From the NCBI GenBank assembly GCA_014529385.2, contig CM043966.1:109722808-109786807 (forward strand): a stretch of DNA of 64,000 bases, read 5' to 3'. This document shows, piece by piece, positions 13,572 through 25,118 of the stretch; positions within the stretch are counted from its first letter, which is position 1; the number at the start of each line of letters is the position of its first letter. A program made the translations under genes and the position numbers. This DNA comes from Adiantum capillus-veneris. Its lineage: Eukaryota > Streptophyta > Polypodiopsida > Polypodiales > Pteridaceae. The notes beneath the pieces are model-generated. The model worked only from the letters and a program-made list of their open reading frames with translations, made no database searches and was not told the origin of the DNA.

Positions 13572-13591
13572 GATGAGGACATCTCAATTCC

Positions 13592-13606
13592 TTAAGTTGG
13601 GGTGAT
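13592..13606 (+). promoter_or_regulatory. Polypurine tract before the 3' LTR
   Basis: A purine-rich stretch, AAGTTGGGGTGAT, ends directly before the LTR start TGTAAGG. It is the usual plus-strand priming site of gypsy elements. Confidence 0.75.
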
Positions 13607-14282
13607 TGTAAGGTTCCAGTTTCCGAAACCTTAAAGATTGTACAAAGTTTGCAAAATTTAATGGAAAACCACTATTGAAGGATTCAAACACTGCTAATTT
13701 TGGTATTTTTGGAATCATAAGCAGAGCTTTACTATGTTTAGTAATTTTCAGAATCTGAATCCGATAAAAACTGGAAAAGTTACAGACCCTGGAAGATTAC
13801 AATAGAAATTCAATTAGTAATAAACATTGGATGGTTTCAGTATTAATCATTAGCAAAGATTTTTACAACTAAGGTTCTAGTAGGGAACCCCAATTTTGGA
13901 TCCATTAGTTTTGAGGGAATCCAAGGAGATACCTTTGCAAAGTAAAAGCTAAATGTTTCAGAGAGCCAGGTGGAAGAAGGAGAAGAAGAGAGTTTTAACA
14001 TCGTAGGAAACTATGCAAGAGAAAGCTCAAAGATCTAGCCGATGAGAAGAGTTGAACTCAAGAGCTTTTATGAGAGAGAGACATCTGCATTGCTCTCAGG
14101 AAAAGACGGGCCATGCGTCAGGCACAGGGAGAAACCGATTATTTGGTCGCGCTGATACGCATTGCATTGCCTCATTGAGGCAGGTGTGCAAACAACGAGG
14201 GGAACGGGGCAATGGCTTCAAGGATCAGGCAGCGGGTGAAGGCGGTGAATGAAGAAGGAGGTGGGGCGAGCATGCAGAAGCA

Positions 14283-14329
14283 GGGCGGGGGGGGGGAAAG
14301 CGGGAGGGGGGGGGGGGGGGGGGGGGGGA
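14283..14329. repeat. G-rich tract in the LTR
   Basis: G runs of about 10 and 22 bases separated by short purine spacers. It is a potential quadruplex on the plus strand and probably error-prone in assembly. Confidence 0.8.
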
Positions 14330-14691
14330 GTTGCTGTGCAGGCGGGGCTCTCAGGACGACGATGGCGAAGCACATCAGGACAGCGATGCGGAGGGAAGAG
14401 AGAGGAGAGAGAGGCAGGCAATTTTAGCTTTTGGGGACGGACCGAGGAAGGCATCTTGCCAGATTCGGTTTAAAAGGGTTGTGGACCCATTACGCGTGCA
14501 AAATTCCAATTTTCATCATTAAGGATCTGCAAAATATCAACCAAGTAAATTTATGGAAGGTATGGGGGGAGTGTGGAAGCTGGGGAAACCTACCAAGGAC
14601 AATGATAGCAGCAAATGGCGCAAAATGCAAGCTGGGGGGCTGCTTGGAGTGTGGAAAACCTGTCAGAAACTGCCCGGTGCCCAGAAAAAGC

Positions 14692-14699
14692 TATAAAAG
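14692..14699 (+). promoter_or_regulatory. TATA box of the LTR promoter
   Basis: TATAAAAG preceded by a C-rich segment and followed ~30 bp later by TTTCTCAGAC. It would start transcription near 14722-14730, dividing U3 from a very long R/U5. Confidence 0.6.
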
Positions 14700-15109
14700 G
14701 ACCCCTTTTCTTCATAATTTCTCAGACTCGGAGCCTTGATACTCTCTCTCTCATCTAGAGAGAACACTACGCAGAATCATTAGGGATTAATCTCTACTTG
14801 ATTAACCTAAACGGTAATTAGCCTAATCCTTCTTAATTAGCAAGGTTAGATTAAGCTATTTTGTTAATAAATCAAAGATTAGGCCTATGTATACTCATAA
14901 AACCTCTCTTAATTCATTAATTTCTATTGATTATTTTAATTAAGCTTAGTAATATTAGGTAATTAATTATCCTATCATATTAGGGCTGAATTTAGCCAAA
15001 TTAACCATGAATTAATGGTAAATATATTAATTAACCTTAGATTACATTGAGGTAATTATCAGAGCTACATTAGATAGTCATTAAGCTAGAAAAATTACCC
15101 TATAATTTT

Positions 15110-16610
15110 CTGAGTAATTTTCCTAATTAATTAGGCAGAATTACTTTGTTTTTTGAGCAAATTAAATGGGGAACATTAGTAAATTGATTTCAAATGCTGT
15201 GATATATTTATTAGTGATTAATTAGGTGGTAAGGAACCCGTGATAATTAGGAGAAGCTCAGATAATTAATCTAGCTAATTACTTTAGCAGAAATACTCTA
15301 TTTTTTGAGCAAATTAAATAGGGGAAATTAGTAAAATGATTTCAAATGCTGTGATATATTTATCAGTGGCTAATTAGATGTTAAGAAACCCGTGATAATT
15401 AGAAGAAGCTCAAATAATTAATGTAGCTAATTACTTTAGCATAAATACTCTATTTTTTGAGCAATTTAAATAGGGGAAATTAGTAATCAATTTCAAATGC
15501 TGTGATATATTAATAAGTGGTTAATTAGGTGTTTAAAAACCCATAATAATTAGGATAATCTCAGATAATTAATCTAGATAATTACTTTAGGAGAAATACT
15601 CTGGTTTTTGAGAAATTTAAATAGGGGAAATTACTAAATTGATTTCAAATGATGTGATATATTTATCGGTGGTTAATTAGGAGTTCATAAATCCATGATA
15701 ATTGGGATAAGCTCAGATAATTAATCTAGCTAATTACTTTAGCAGAAATACTCTAATTTTTTAGCGATTTAAATAAGAAAAATTAGTAAATTGATTTCAA
15801 ATGCTGTGATATATTCATTAGTGGTTAATTATGTGTTAAAGAATCCTTGATAATTAAGAAAAGCTCAGATAATTAATCTAGCTAGTTACTTTAGCAGAAA
15901 TACTCTGTTTTTTGAGAAATTTAAATAGGGGTAATTAGTAAATTGACTTCAAATGCTGTGATATGTTTATGAGTGGTTAAATAAGTGTTAAGGAACCTCT
16001 AATAATTTGGAGAAGCTCCAATAATTAATCTAGCTAATTACTTTAGCAAAAATACTCTATTTTTTTAGTAATTTAAATAGGGAAAATTAATAAATTGATT
16101 TCAAATGCTGTGATATATTTATCAGTTGTTAATTAGATGTTAAGAAACTTGTGATAATTAGGAGAAGCTTAGATAATAAATCTAGCTGATTACTTTATTG
16201 CAAAAATACTCTGTTTTTTGAGTAATTTAAATAGGAAAAATTAGCAAATTGATTTCAAATGGTGTGATATATTTATTAATGGTTAATAAGGTGTTAAAAA
16301 ACATGTGATAATTAGGAGAAGCTCAGATAATTAATCGAGCTAATTACTTTAGCAGAAATACTCTATTTTCTGAGTAATTTAAATAGGGGAAATTAGTAAA
16401 TTGATTTCAAATATTGTGATATATTTATGAGGGGTTAATTAGGTGTTAAGGGACCCGTGATAGTTAAGAGAAGCTCAGATAATTAATCTAGTTAATTAAT
16501 TTAGTAGAAAAACTCTATTTTTTAGACAAATTAAATAGGGGAGATTAGAAAATAGATTTAAATTGAATTGAGATATTTATCAGAGGTTTATTAGACCTTA
16601 GAAAACCCGT
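15110..16610 (+). repeat. Tandem array, ~152-bp unit, ten copies, inside the LTR
   Basis: The marker gatttcaaatgctgtgatat, or a close variant, starts near 15186, 15338, 15488, 15641, 15793, 15944, 16097, 16251, 16403 and 16553, a period of 150-154 bp. Each unit is very A/T-rich, with ATTTAAATAGGGGAAATTAG and GATAATTAATCTAGCTAATT. The last copy is the most diverged. Confidence 0.95.
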
Positions 16611-17041
16611 GGTAATTATGCTACCATTAGAAAATTAGTATAACTATATATCCCAGTAAAATTACATTAATTTTTGGAAAAAATAAAAAGAGAAATATAA
16701 TAAATTAAACCAAAAACCTTTGATATCAATACCAGAGAGGGAATACACGTTTAGGTACGTATCTTGATCAAAAGTAACCGATTTTTGTATATAATGGACA
16801 AGAAAAATTAGGAAATAAATTTATCTAATTGCCAAATAAATAACCGAGGTCCAAAATCCTTATTGAAGAGTGGGAAAAAAATTACTTATAGCATAATTAA
16901 GTTATAGGAGCAATAACTTATCAAATCGACTATTAAAGATCCCTATTCATTACAAAAATCCTTATTTTTGGGTAAACAAGGAAAATGAAGGCTATTCAAT
17001 TAAGCTTCTAATGGATTAAGTCTTTTTATAAGGCTGCCGAA

Positions 17042-17227
17042 ATGGCTTCCAAGAGAACTAGGAAAAATCCTCTGACTGAAGAAGAGGATGTTAGTAACAA
17101 GCGCAACAAAGCAACTAATGACCATGAAGCAGGGCCTAGCCATAGGCCAACAGAGGAGAGTCTACGGGCACCTACCCCACAGCACATGGACGAGCAGTCC
17201 CATGTGGATTTCTATTATGTTCACTAA
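17042..17227 (+). CDS. Small ORF within the LTR leader (61 aa)
   Basis: ATG at 17042 begins a 61-residue basic/polar peptide (MASKRTRKNPLTEEEDVSNK at the start) with a nuclear-localisation-like KRTRKN. It lies in the leader downstream of the tandem array. A gag start in an LTR is unusual, so it may be an upstream ORF or a relic. Codon use looks protein-like, but there is no homologue to test against. Confidence 0.3.
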   Translation: MASKRTRKNPLTEEEDVSNKRNKATNDHEAGPSHRPTEESLRAPTPQHMDEQSHVDFYYVH

Positions 17228-18300
17228 TAGCTTTTAAAGTTCATTTTAAGTTAACCATTGCATACGTAAGGTTAGGAAAGATAAAACTGGCTGTAAATGG
17301 AAGGTAACTTCCACAAAACCCACGAGAAATGATTGTAACTAGGAAAGAAATGATTGGGTTATGACTGATTGACCTAGGAAAAAAATGTTTGACCATCCTT
17401 AAGATAGCTTGTCTCAAGACACCTCTGATTCCTTACAAATATTTTACTCCAGGTAATGAGTAATGATGGAGATACCATCATGGAGGAGTCGGTTACCTCG
17501 GCACGTGTGGAGTCTTTACCCCGTGCATGTTTATGTTTATGGATAGTACTTTTAAGTTTATCCTAGAGGAACCGCCCGGTTGTATGGGCAACTGGTTTTG
17601 GCGTATGGGCGCCCGGACTTTGGGTGAAGACTTTTTCCACCCCGTTTTATATAAATAATGAATGGGTGCCGTTTTTCACCCCTGCATAGGTGGTCTTGAG
17701 ACAAGTTAGTACTGGTCAGTGATACTTTAAAATGACAATACCTTGTCTTAAGTCTAAAGATGTTTGTTTTCTGAAAGAATGTCTTCAATACTGTTGTCTT
17801 AAGGAAATGCAGTTTTGAAAGTTAAAAGGAATCATTGTTTTAATTGTGAAAAGAATGTGGTAATAATTAAACAACAATAGAATCATGTGTGAGTGAGGGG
17901 TGGTAAGTGGGGATTGACTAAGGTTGTCAATCATGGACGGGTGGATCTGATTAGTCAGGTAACTATTCATTCCCGTGCACTAAAACGTTTAGAAACTTCT
18001 TCACTTGGACGAGGAATCCACCAACGGCTGTGCCCTCACATATGCTAGGGGGGAAAAGCATTGGCTAGGAAACCTTAATCTAAAGGATGAAGATATAGGG
18101 CCAGAAATTTTTTTATAGGGTCCCGTTTCCACTGCGAGACAGGACTAGGTCTCTTCTAGGTCTATAAACCTAAACCATTGCCAATGGTAAGGGTGAATTC
18201 CCAGGAATTTTTATTGTTAAGGACTCTGACTTTAGTAGGCCTAGAGACCTGTCAATGGTACCATCCCGTTTTTTGTGTCGGCGGGATTGGGGACCTTACA

Positions 18301-18378
18301 TCTTTGCAATCATTGTGTGCATACATATAAGTAGTTAGAAACAAAAAAGAGTATATTATTTAAGTACAATGGATATTA
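18301..18378 (-). other. Right target duplication TCTTT (18301-18305) and probable intron remnant of the FCP1-like gene
   Basis: On the minus strand a GTAATA donor follows the coding exon at 18379. The sequence to 18301 is T-rich with a CTAAC branch-point-like motif. The intron would end at the AAAG/A where the element inserted. Confidence 0.45.
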
Positions 18379-19086
18379 CCGGAACAACCATATCTACTTG
18401 AAGCAAGAGTCCATACTGGTCATTTTTATTGTTGACATTCTGTTGTGAGTGTCGATGTTCCCTTTTGTATTGCCAAGGGTATCCACCTCTTCTGGTTGTG
18501 TAGCACAGGACTCTTGTGTTTCCATGGCCGAATGGTTAACCTGTTCTGTTGTCTATTCCTGGCTTTGATTTGCAATGTTGGCCTCCTCCTCTACATGGTC
18601 AACACACTCTGTATCTTCTCTAGGCTCTGAAGACCTCTTCACATCAGCAATTACAGGAGATTGGACTGCCTCATATTGATCTTGTGCCATAATATTAGGC
18701 ACTCCCTTATCCTCCTCTACTTGGCCTAGAACCTCTGTTGCATTCCTCGGCTCTGAGGAGGATTTTACATCTGCCCCAGCTTCGGATTCAGCCGCTCCAA
18801 CTGCAGGGTATACCGGTGAATGTTCCTCTAATATGGGGTCAGTTATAGGGATTTGGTTTTCAGTGTTGGAAACTGGCTTGACTTCCTCATCACCGGTCAT
18901 TGTTAAAGTTATTATATGGTCATCTACAAAACTATCTTCTGCATCTAAATTTCTTGGGGTTGAAAGAGATAGTAGATGTTGCATCATTGAAGCGCGGTAC
19001 CTTTGTAAATATTCCAAGGTATAATTTTCCACAGCATTTTGCAAAATTACTTTAATTAATACTAGCACCAAGTTGGTCCAAATCAT
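18379..19086 (-). pseudogene. FCP1-like gene, acidic N-terminal part
   Basis: On the minus strand an ATG at 19086 opens 177 residues to a TAG at 18553. The same frame then continues through TTEQVNHSAMETQE to another TAG near 18396 and a possible GTAATA donor at 18378. The protein is acidic and Ser/Glu-rich, with two repeats (ADVKSSSEPRNATEVLGQVE and ADVKRSSEPREDTECVDHVE). Splicing over the sequence up to the TCTTT duplication would join it in frame to LIILDLNELL at 11142. Linking it to the phosphatase domain is an inference from strand, order, frame and shared truncation point; it could also be an independent gene. Confidence 0.5.
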
Positions 19087-19262
19087 AGCAAGGAAATAAC
19101 TTTGACATCAATGGATTCAAAGCAATAGTATGTACTCTCCATGGAGAAGACTTTAATTAATAATAGCACCAAGTTGGTCCAAATCATAGCAAGGAAATAC
19201 CTTTGACATAAATGGATTCAAAGCAAAAAAACTATGTAGTATGTACTCTCCATGGAGAAGAC
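19052..19262. repeat. Direct duplication, ~97-110 bp unit x2
   Basis: The block containing caccaagttggtccaaatca and ctctccatggagaagac occurs at about 19052-19150 and again at 19151-19262 with few differences. It overlaps the start of the acidic ORF. Confidence 0.9.
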
Positions 19263-19802
19263 ATCTCCAACCACACGAATTTGGATATATCTGATTAGGC
19301 ACTTTGACAGCTTTAAGGGTTGACTTGTAGAGTTCATTATTTCCACAAAGCCTTCCATAGACATGAAGTAACCTTTTTACACATCTATGAACAGTGAAGG
19401 TTATTTGTTATTAACAATAAGTAGGTCATCAAGCATAGCCCAAATAAACACTCAAGGTTTTATCAACACTCACACTCTTATCTCTGAATGTGTTGCTTGT
19501 ATGGAGTTGATAGTCCATACCACTTCTTTGTCCAGTTCAATGCATACAAGTCTCCAATGATTATTTGGTTTGTATGGCAACACCAGAGTTGTGACCTAAA
19601 GCATTGGACAGTGGACAAACCATCTCTCCAATGTGCCATGGGGGGTTCTTTTAATTCGGAATAGCACAAACAGCTGTGGATCTAAAACATATACTTCAGC
19701 ATGGGTTTCTTGCCAGAGAGCTGCTTCTTTATTAAGCTACAATAAAAAACAAGGATTTAATAAGAGACCAATTACAAAGAAAAAAGGATCTTAAAGGTAG
19801 AG
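19263..19802. other. Spacer without a recognisable gene
   Basis: A/T-rich sequence between the acidic ORF and the histone-like gene on the same strand. The short ORFs here have no credible features. Confidence 0.4.
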
Positions 19803-20033
19803 AAGCGCATTTACTTTAGGCATAAATAAACAATATTATCTATAATTTGTGCATTGGGATCTTTCAAAATCCCAATATCAACAGCATCCAGTGCTATTTG
19901 CCTAGTACCATCCCAATGGAAGCGCATTTACTTTAGGCATAAATCCCAATATTATCTATAATTTTGTGCATTGGGATCTTTCAAAATCCCAATATCAACA
20001 GCATCCAGTGCTAATTGCCTAGTACCATCAGCA
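19803..20033. repeat. Tandem duplication of the 3' end of the H3-like gene
   Basis: 19803-19918 repeats 19921-20033 (gcgcatttactttaggcata and gcattgggatctttcaaaat in both). The extra copy lies downstream of the stop codon, so it duplicates the last ~20 codons plus trailer. Confidence 0.9.
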
Positions 20034-20761
20034 AGGGGAATGGTTGCTAACAGTACTTCTTTCATGGAATGTAAAATATCATTGTTTCTTTCATTTAAAT
20101 CTATGCTAGCTTGCCCATAATTTCTTCTCTGGGCCTCTTCAGCAGCAGCAACAGTCTGTAGCCTCTTTAATTTCTCTCCTTCTAGGTGGCGTTTTTCTTC
20201 TTGCTCAGCTCTGGCTTTGGTGTTGACATCATGAGTAACCTCATGAATCTTAACCCCATGATCCTTGCGGTCTGGTGGTATTAGCAATATATCCTTCATT
20301 TTGGGGTCAATAAACTCATTAGGGATAAGGAGCTTATCGTATCTCCAACGCACTCTCTTGAGAGTCTCAATGTCCTTGTTCATTATTATCACCCGGTGAG
20401 CATGAGCAACAACGATGGTAATATCATTAAAATACTCCAATTAAAAATCTTCTGCTGCTTCTTGAAGACACAGCAGGGCAATAGCCTTCTATCTTATTGT
20501 CCCAGTACATGCTTCCTCATAGATTTTCCTTACTGCTCTTTGGAAAGGAAGTTGAGGGACACAAAGCTCAATACATTTCTGAGCTTTTCTGATCTCCCTA
20601 AATAAACCCATGTTTCTTTGAATACTCTTCATTCTTGGTCCCTTCAATATCTTCATCGGTTTACCTGAAGTTTTCTTCTTACTAGCAGACCTTCCACATG
20701 CTTTCTTTGCAAGCCCTGGTCCTTTCCCTACCTTCCTTGTTGTTGCCTTGGTTCTTGCCAT
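19952..20761 (-). pseudogene. Divergent histone-H3-like protein with C-terminal extension
   Basis: From ATG at 20761 on the minus strand: [10 protein letters not shown] parallels the H3 tail start. GLFREIRKAQK, ELCVPQLPFQRAVRKI, ALLCLQEAAEDF, FNDITIVVAHAHRVIIMNKD and IETLKRVRW follow the order of H3 helix N, helix 1, helix 2, loop 2 and helix 3. H3 is 135 residues, but this frame runs 269 codons: ~115 extra residues follow, with a charged, Ala/Glu-rich, coiled-coil-like stretch (EQEEKRHLEGEKLKRLQTVA). Two in-frame stops (TAG at 20489-20491, TAA at 20441-20443) lie within the fold, otherwise one uninterrupted frame. The helix1-helix2 interval is one residue longer than in canonical H3, a direction also seen in centromeric H3, though LPFQR is canonical. 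The 5' leader has a TTTTTCTCTTCCAG acceptor-like site just before the ATG. It is a pseudogene unless the stops are assembly errors. Confidence 0.72.
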
Positions 20762-20775
20762 TCCTTCTGGAAGAG

Positions 20776-20879
<104 letters not shown>

Positions 20880-20889
20880 CCCTTTTTCT

Positions 20890-20953
20890 GTGGATCACGA
20901 CACGTGGGCTCGTGTTTGACATGCGCTAATAGCCTATTGCACTCGTGATCCAC
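20890..20953. repeat. Inverted repeat A of the GTGGATCACG family
   Basis: Arms GTGGATCACGA (20890-20900) and TCGTGATCCAC (20943-20953) are perfect over 11 bp; spacer 42 bp. Confidence 0.9.
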
Positions 20954-21124
20954 AAGTGGATGGAGGAAATTTTGAAATCTAGTTCATGCCTTTTAGGCAA
21001 CAAGCCCCAATTTTATTGATTATTAAATTGAGTGTAAAGTAGTAATCTTGAGATGTAGAATACTATCTCTCTCTCCTCTCTCTCCTCTCTCTCTCTCTCT
21101 CTCCCCCCACCCCCCTTTTTCTTT

Positions 21125-21187
21125 GAATCAGCGTGCGCGGCCTCATCTTTAAGCCAGGCTAGTAGATTATTCTGCGTCATGATCCAC
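21125..21187. repeat. Inverted repeat B (degenerate)
   Basis: GAATCAGCGTGCGCG at the left and GCGTCATGATCC at the right have the family size and position but are imperfect. It is followed by AAGAGGATGGAGAAAATTTTG, which parallels the sequence after repeat A. Confidence 0.65.
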
Positions 21188-21287
21188 AAGAGGATGGAGA
21201 AAATTTTGTAATCTATTTCATGCCTTTTAAGCACCAAGCCTCGACAGTTTTGTAGGACACTTTTTCTCTCTCTCTTTCTCTCTATGT

Positions 21288-21352
21288 ATGGATCACAGTG
21301 CGCGGGCACAAAAACAAGCAAAGAGAACGGTCCATCGTGCGCTGTGATCCAT
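21288..21352. repeat. Inverted repeat C
   Basis: Arms ATGGATCACAG (21288-21298) and CTGTGATCCAT (21342-21352) are perfect. GC-rich inner flanks (TGCGCG / CGTGCG) extend the pairing. Confidence 0.9.
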
Positions 21353-21358
21353 TTTGTG

Positions 21359-21672
<314 letters not shown>

Positions 21673-21879
21673 TTATCTGTCTTCATCTTTAAAACCACTA
21701 TGGAAATACCTCTCTTGGTGGAATCGAAATGGAAGAAAACGCGTGTAGGAGCCTTGCGCCTTGGTTGCAGAGGTTGTCTCGGCTGTAGGTGTCTCTCTCT
21801 CTCTCTCTATCTCTTGCAGAGGTCGTCTTTTTTGTTATCTCTCTCTCTCCTTCTTGCAAAGGTCGTCTATGTCGGCTTT

Positions 21880-21911
<32 letters not shown>

Positions 21912-22084
21912 ATCATGAATTCAAGTGCGCATTTGTTACTATAAATGTACCCATATTTTTGGGTTGTTAAAAATCACTTATTTGGTCATACCGCCCATTA
22001 AATGCATGTCCTTGTAACATGTGTTCAAGATATGCAACTCGCTTCGTTAAAAACGCCAACAGTAATATCTGTTATTGCCTGAAA

Positions 22085-22351
<267 letters not shown>

Positions 22352-22585
22352 CGGAGTGAGAAAGAGACACCTAAAAAGGCCTTTGCCTCCTTCAAGGTGT
22401 AGGAATCAGAAGCTTGAAGACCCAAAGCTACATTCTCAGTCCTGAACCTCTACTCCAACAACAATGTCTAGTCTTGGCAAAGGTAAAGTCAATCTCTTTA
22501 GTTTCATTATGTCCTTAGTTTAGTTGTGTCTAGGGATTGTGCTTCAAAATGTAAAAGATCATTTCACCATTCAAAAACAATCATT

Positions 22586-22646
22586 GGATCACGGCATGCC
22601 AGTAAGGTGATGGCGATTCGTTTACATACTTTGCGCACCGTGATCC
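22586..22646. repeat. Inverted repeat D (in intron 1)
   Basis: Arms GGATCACGG (22586-22594) and CCGTGATCC (22638-22646). The loop ends with gtttacatactttgcgca, shared with repeat E. Confidence 0.9.
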
Positions 22647-22719
22647 TCTTCTGAAATTTACAAAGGATTATTTGTCAAATTATATTGTAGGTATTTCAAT
22701 GCATGAAAACCTGTTAAGT

Positions 22720-22780
22720 GGATCACGGCGCGCCAGCAGAGTTGTTGACGTTAGTTTACATACTTTGCACGCCGTGATCC
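22720..22780. repeat. Inverted repeat E (in intron 1)
   Basis: Arms GGATCACGGCG (22720-22730) and CGCCGTGATCC (22770-22780) are perfect over 11 bp. Confidence 0.92.
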
Positions 22781-22864
22781 TCTTTTGATATTGTACAAAA
22801 GTTATTTTTGAAAATAAAATTTCTTTGATGTTTTGGTAGCTATTGTATTTTACAAAAGCCCATT

Positions 22865-22932
22865 AAGTGGATCACGGCGCGCCTGTAGCTGTGTGGATTT
22901 TTGTTTATTATTCAGCACGCCGTGATCCACTT
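22865..22932. repeat. Inverted repeat F (in intron 1)
   Basis: Arms AAGTGGATCACGGCG (22865-22879) and CGCCGTGATCCACTT (22918-22932) are perfect over 15 bp, the best of the six. Confidence 0.94.
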
Positions 22933-24506
22933 GTATGGCTTTTACTCTTCACAAATATAACCCAGTTTTGCATTTTGTCCATTGTAATCATCTTATTTTA
23001 TAGTCTATATGATTAGTTGGTAATAATTGTGAGATACCTAGCTATAGTTTGTTCAAAACTTATATGATCATTTGGCACTCTTCTTTTTATATATGTTTGT
23101 TGAAACTTATATTTGTGAGTATGAAATAAATGGCAGGCTTAAGATCACATAGGAGGAAGAGGCAAAAAATAGATCCCGAGTGCATTGTTGGCCAAGGAAA
23201 CCTTCCAAGAAGATTGCCGGAGCTATTAAAAACATCCATGAAGAGGAACGTAGACTTCACAGAACCCATTGATATATTTGCTGCAGAGCCTGCCATTAGT
23301 TTGGAGGAGCCTGCTCTAGGTTTGGAGGAGCCTGATACTGACCCATCTGTAGAAATGGAGTCCCCTTCTACTCCAAAATTTACTTTACCCAACTCACTTA
23401 AGAGAGAAGTGGATTTTTCAGCATCTACTTTGCAAAGTGCCCAATGTGTTGCAACAATCCAAAAGAAAAAAGAGACAGTTATTTATGAAGACCCTACAGT
23501 GATTGATGAAAGGCTTTTAGATTTTGAAGTTTCGTCTGGGGCTGGTGATAAGTTTGATTTGGTCTCCTGCATTTTCAATGCTCCATTTAATCTTGATGTG
23601 TTTATAGTTGAACGGAGTGAAAACTTGAAGCTGGAACGAGAGAAGTTTGAGCTTCACACTCAAAAGGACAGGGTTAATGTTGGTGAAATGGTGGTAGTCC
23701 ATTTAAAAGACTATGATCCTAAAAGACAGTCTTACAAGAAGTATAATCAGCTACCTCTTATGTACATGCTGCATTGGTGCAGCTTACATGAACGGGAGTA
23801 CAAGATGATTCAAGAATTCTTTGGATTTATAATGTTTTTAAATGGATTATTTACAAGTCTTATGAAAGATCCTAAGGAGGTCATGGAGGAACAAGATTTA
23901 CCAGCAGATGAAAAAGAGGAAAAGAATGAGGAATATATTGAAGTGACAAAGATAGAGGAGTCCATTAATCTTGAAGAAGAAGCAAAAGAGGTGAAACGAA
24001 GCAATCTTCTCTCAGTGAAAACTTCAGATATCAAGCTACCTCTAGATGTGTCAGGTTTCAATGAGCGTCAAGCCACCTTAATGCTACCAGGAGTGCCAGA
24101 GTTTAAATTTGGAGATAGGTCATACTTTTTCCTTCATGATATACAAAGTATTTTTTGTTTGCAGGAGGACTTTTCACTGGCCACTATCTCCAAGTATCAG
24201 GAGGAGAGGAATGGATTTGTTTCAGGTGACAGTAGGTGATGACGAGGCAATGGAGATCTCCAGTAACCCACTGGAGTGCCTTAAACTCTACTTTGAAAAG
24301 GTAGAAAAGTATAAAGAAAGCCTTCTTGATGAAGCCACATTTCAAACTATTCAAAATAATCTTAAGCCATCAACTAGTAAATAGGATATGGAGGATTGGT
24401 TTAAGCGACCAGCACAGGAGTCAACCCGATCAGTCAACCTATGGAAGGAAGAGCTTTTTTGGCAAGATGAGAGTTTCATGGTATAAAATCCTTCCCTCCC
24501 CCTCCC

Positions 24507-24618
<112 letters not shown>

Positions 24619-25118
24619 CTCCTTTTGTTTACAGTCATGGATTGCTGAAAAGGACGAATTTCGTCGTCGAAGAAGAGAGTTCTGTGGTAGGGATGCAGCT
24701 CTAGAACAATATCTTCCTAGTTTATGCGAGGCACCCACCCTAATCTTCCACAATGGAATGTCACAAGAGGGGAATACTGCAACCTATGCTTTCAAGACAT
24801 TATCTCGCTTCTTAGGTGGTCCAATGCTACCACAAAATGTTGACAAAGTTATCCTCGTCGACAAGGTTTTTGGGAGAGAATGTTTTGGTTACTCGCCAGG
24901 ATATACTGGAGGCCATGCAGCATATTACTACGCATACACAGCAATGGCATTATCTTTAGGGAAAGAAAACCCTACTGAACTCTTAGAGTATGGCAAACAT
25001 TTAATGATCAGATACAAGGGCAAGGTTCCAAATGATATTTGCAAATCATCAAAATGTTGAAATAGTTGTGGTACATATTGAATTCAATTCTACAGGTGTT
25101 TGTGGTACATCCGATCAT

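Larger units (their letters stand above)
11143..18300 (+). mobile_element. Chromovirus-type Ty3/gypsy remnant with 4.7-kb 3' LTR
   Basis: The element is bounded by TGTAAGGTTCC (11143) and GGGACCTTACA (ending 18300), which are inverted over 10 of 11 bases, and by TCTTT duplications on both sides. Order: a truncated 5' LTR (11143-11525), the end of reverse transcriptase, RNase H, integrase and chromodomain (11526-13571), a polypurine tract, then a 4694-bp 3' LTR. The distal 5' LTR, primer-binding site, gag, protease and most of RT are missing, apparently in one deletion whose junction is near 11525. It lies inside the FCP1-like gene, in the orientation opposite to that gene. Confidence 0.88.
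13607..18300 (+). mobile_element. 3' LTR, 4694 bp
   Basis: It starts TGTAAGGTTCC, ends GGGACCTTACA and is followed by TCTTT. The first ~1.1 kb is U3-like, with a GC-rich block (14050-14460) and a G run at 14308-14329. A TATA box at 14692 precedes a long A/T-rich leader of ~3.6 kb that holds ten 152-bp tandem repeats and a small ORF. This is very long for an LTR; comparable sizes are known from a few giant plant gypsy elements. Confidence 0.83.

Noticed and set aside
14172-14473. Gly- and Pro-rich ORFs on both strands
   Set aside because: They arise from the G-rich LTR tract; no protein signature.
18445-18630. Hydrophobic 61-codon ORF on the plus strand
   Set aside because: Antisense shadow of the acidic minus-strand ORF.
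24119-24164. 46-bp intron in the unknown plus-strand gene
   Set aside because: The borders and frame fit, but it is below the usual plant minimum; kept only as one of two explanations for the frame change.
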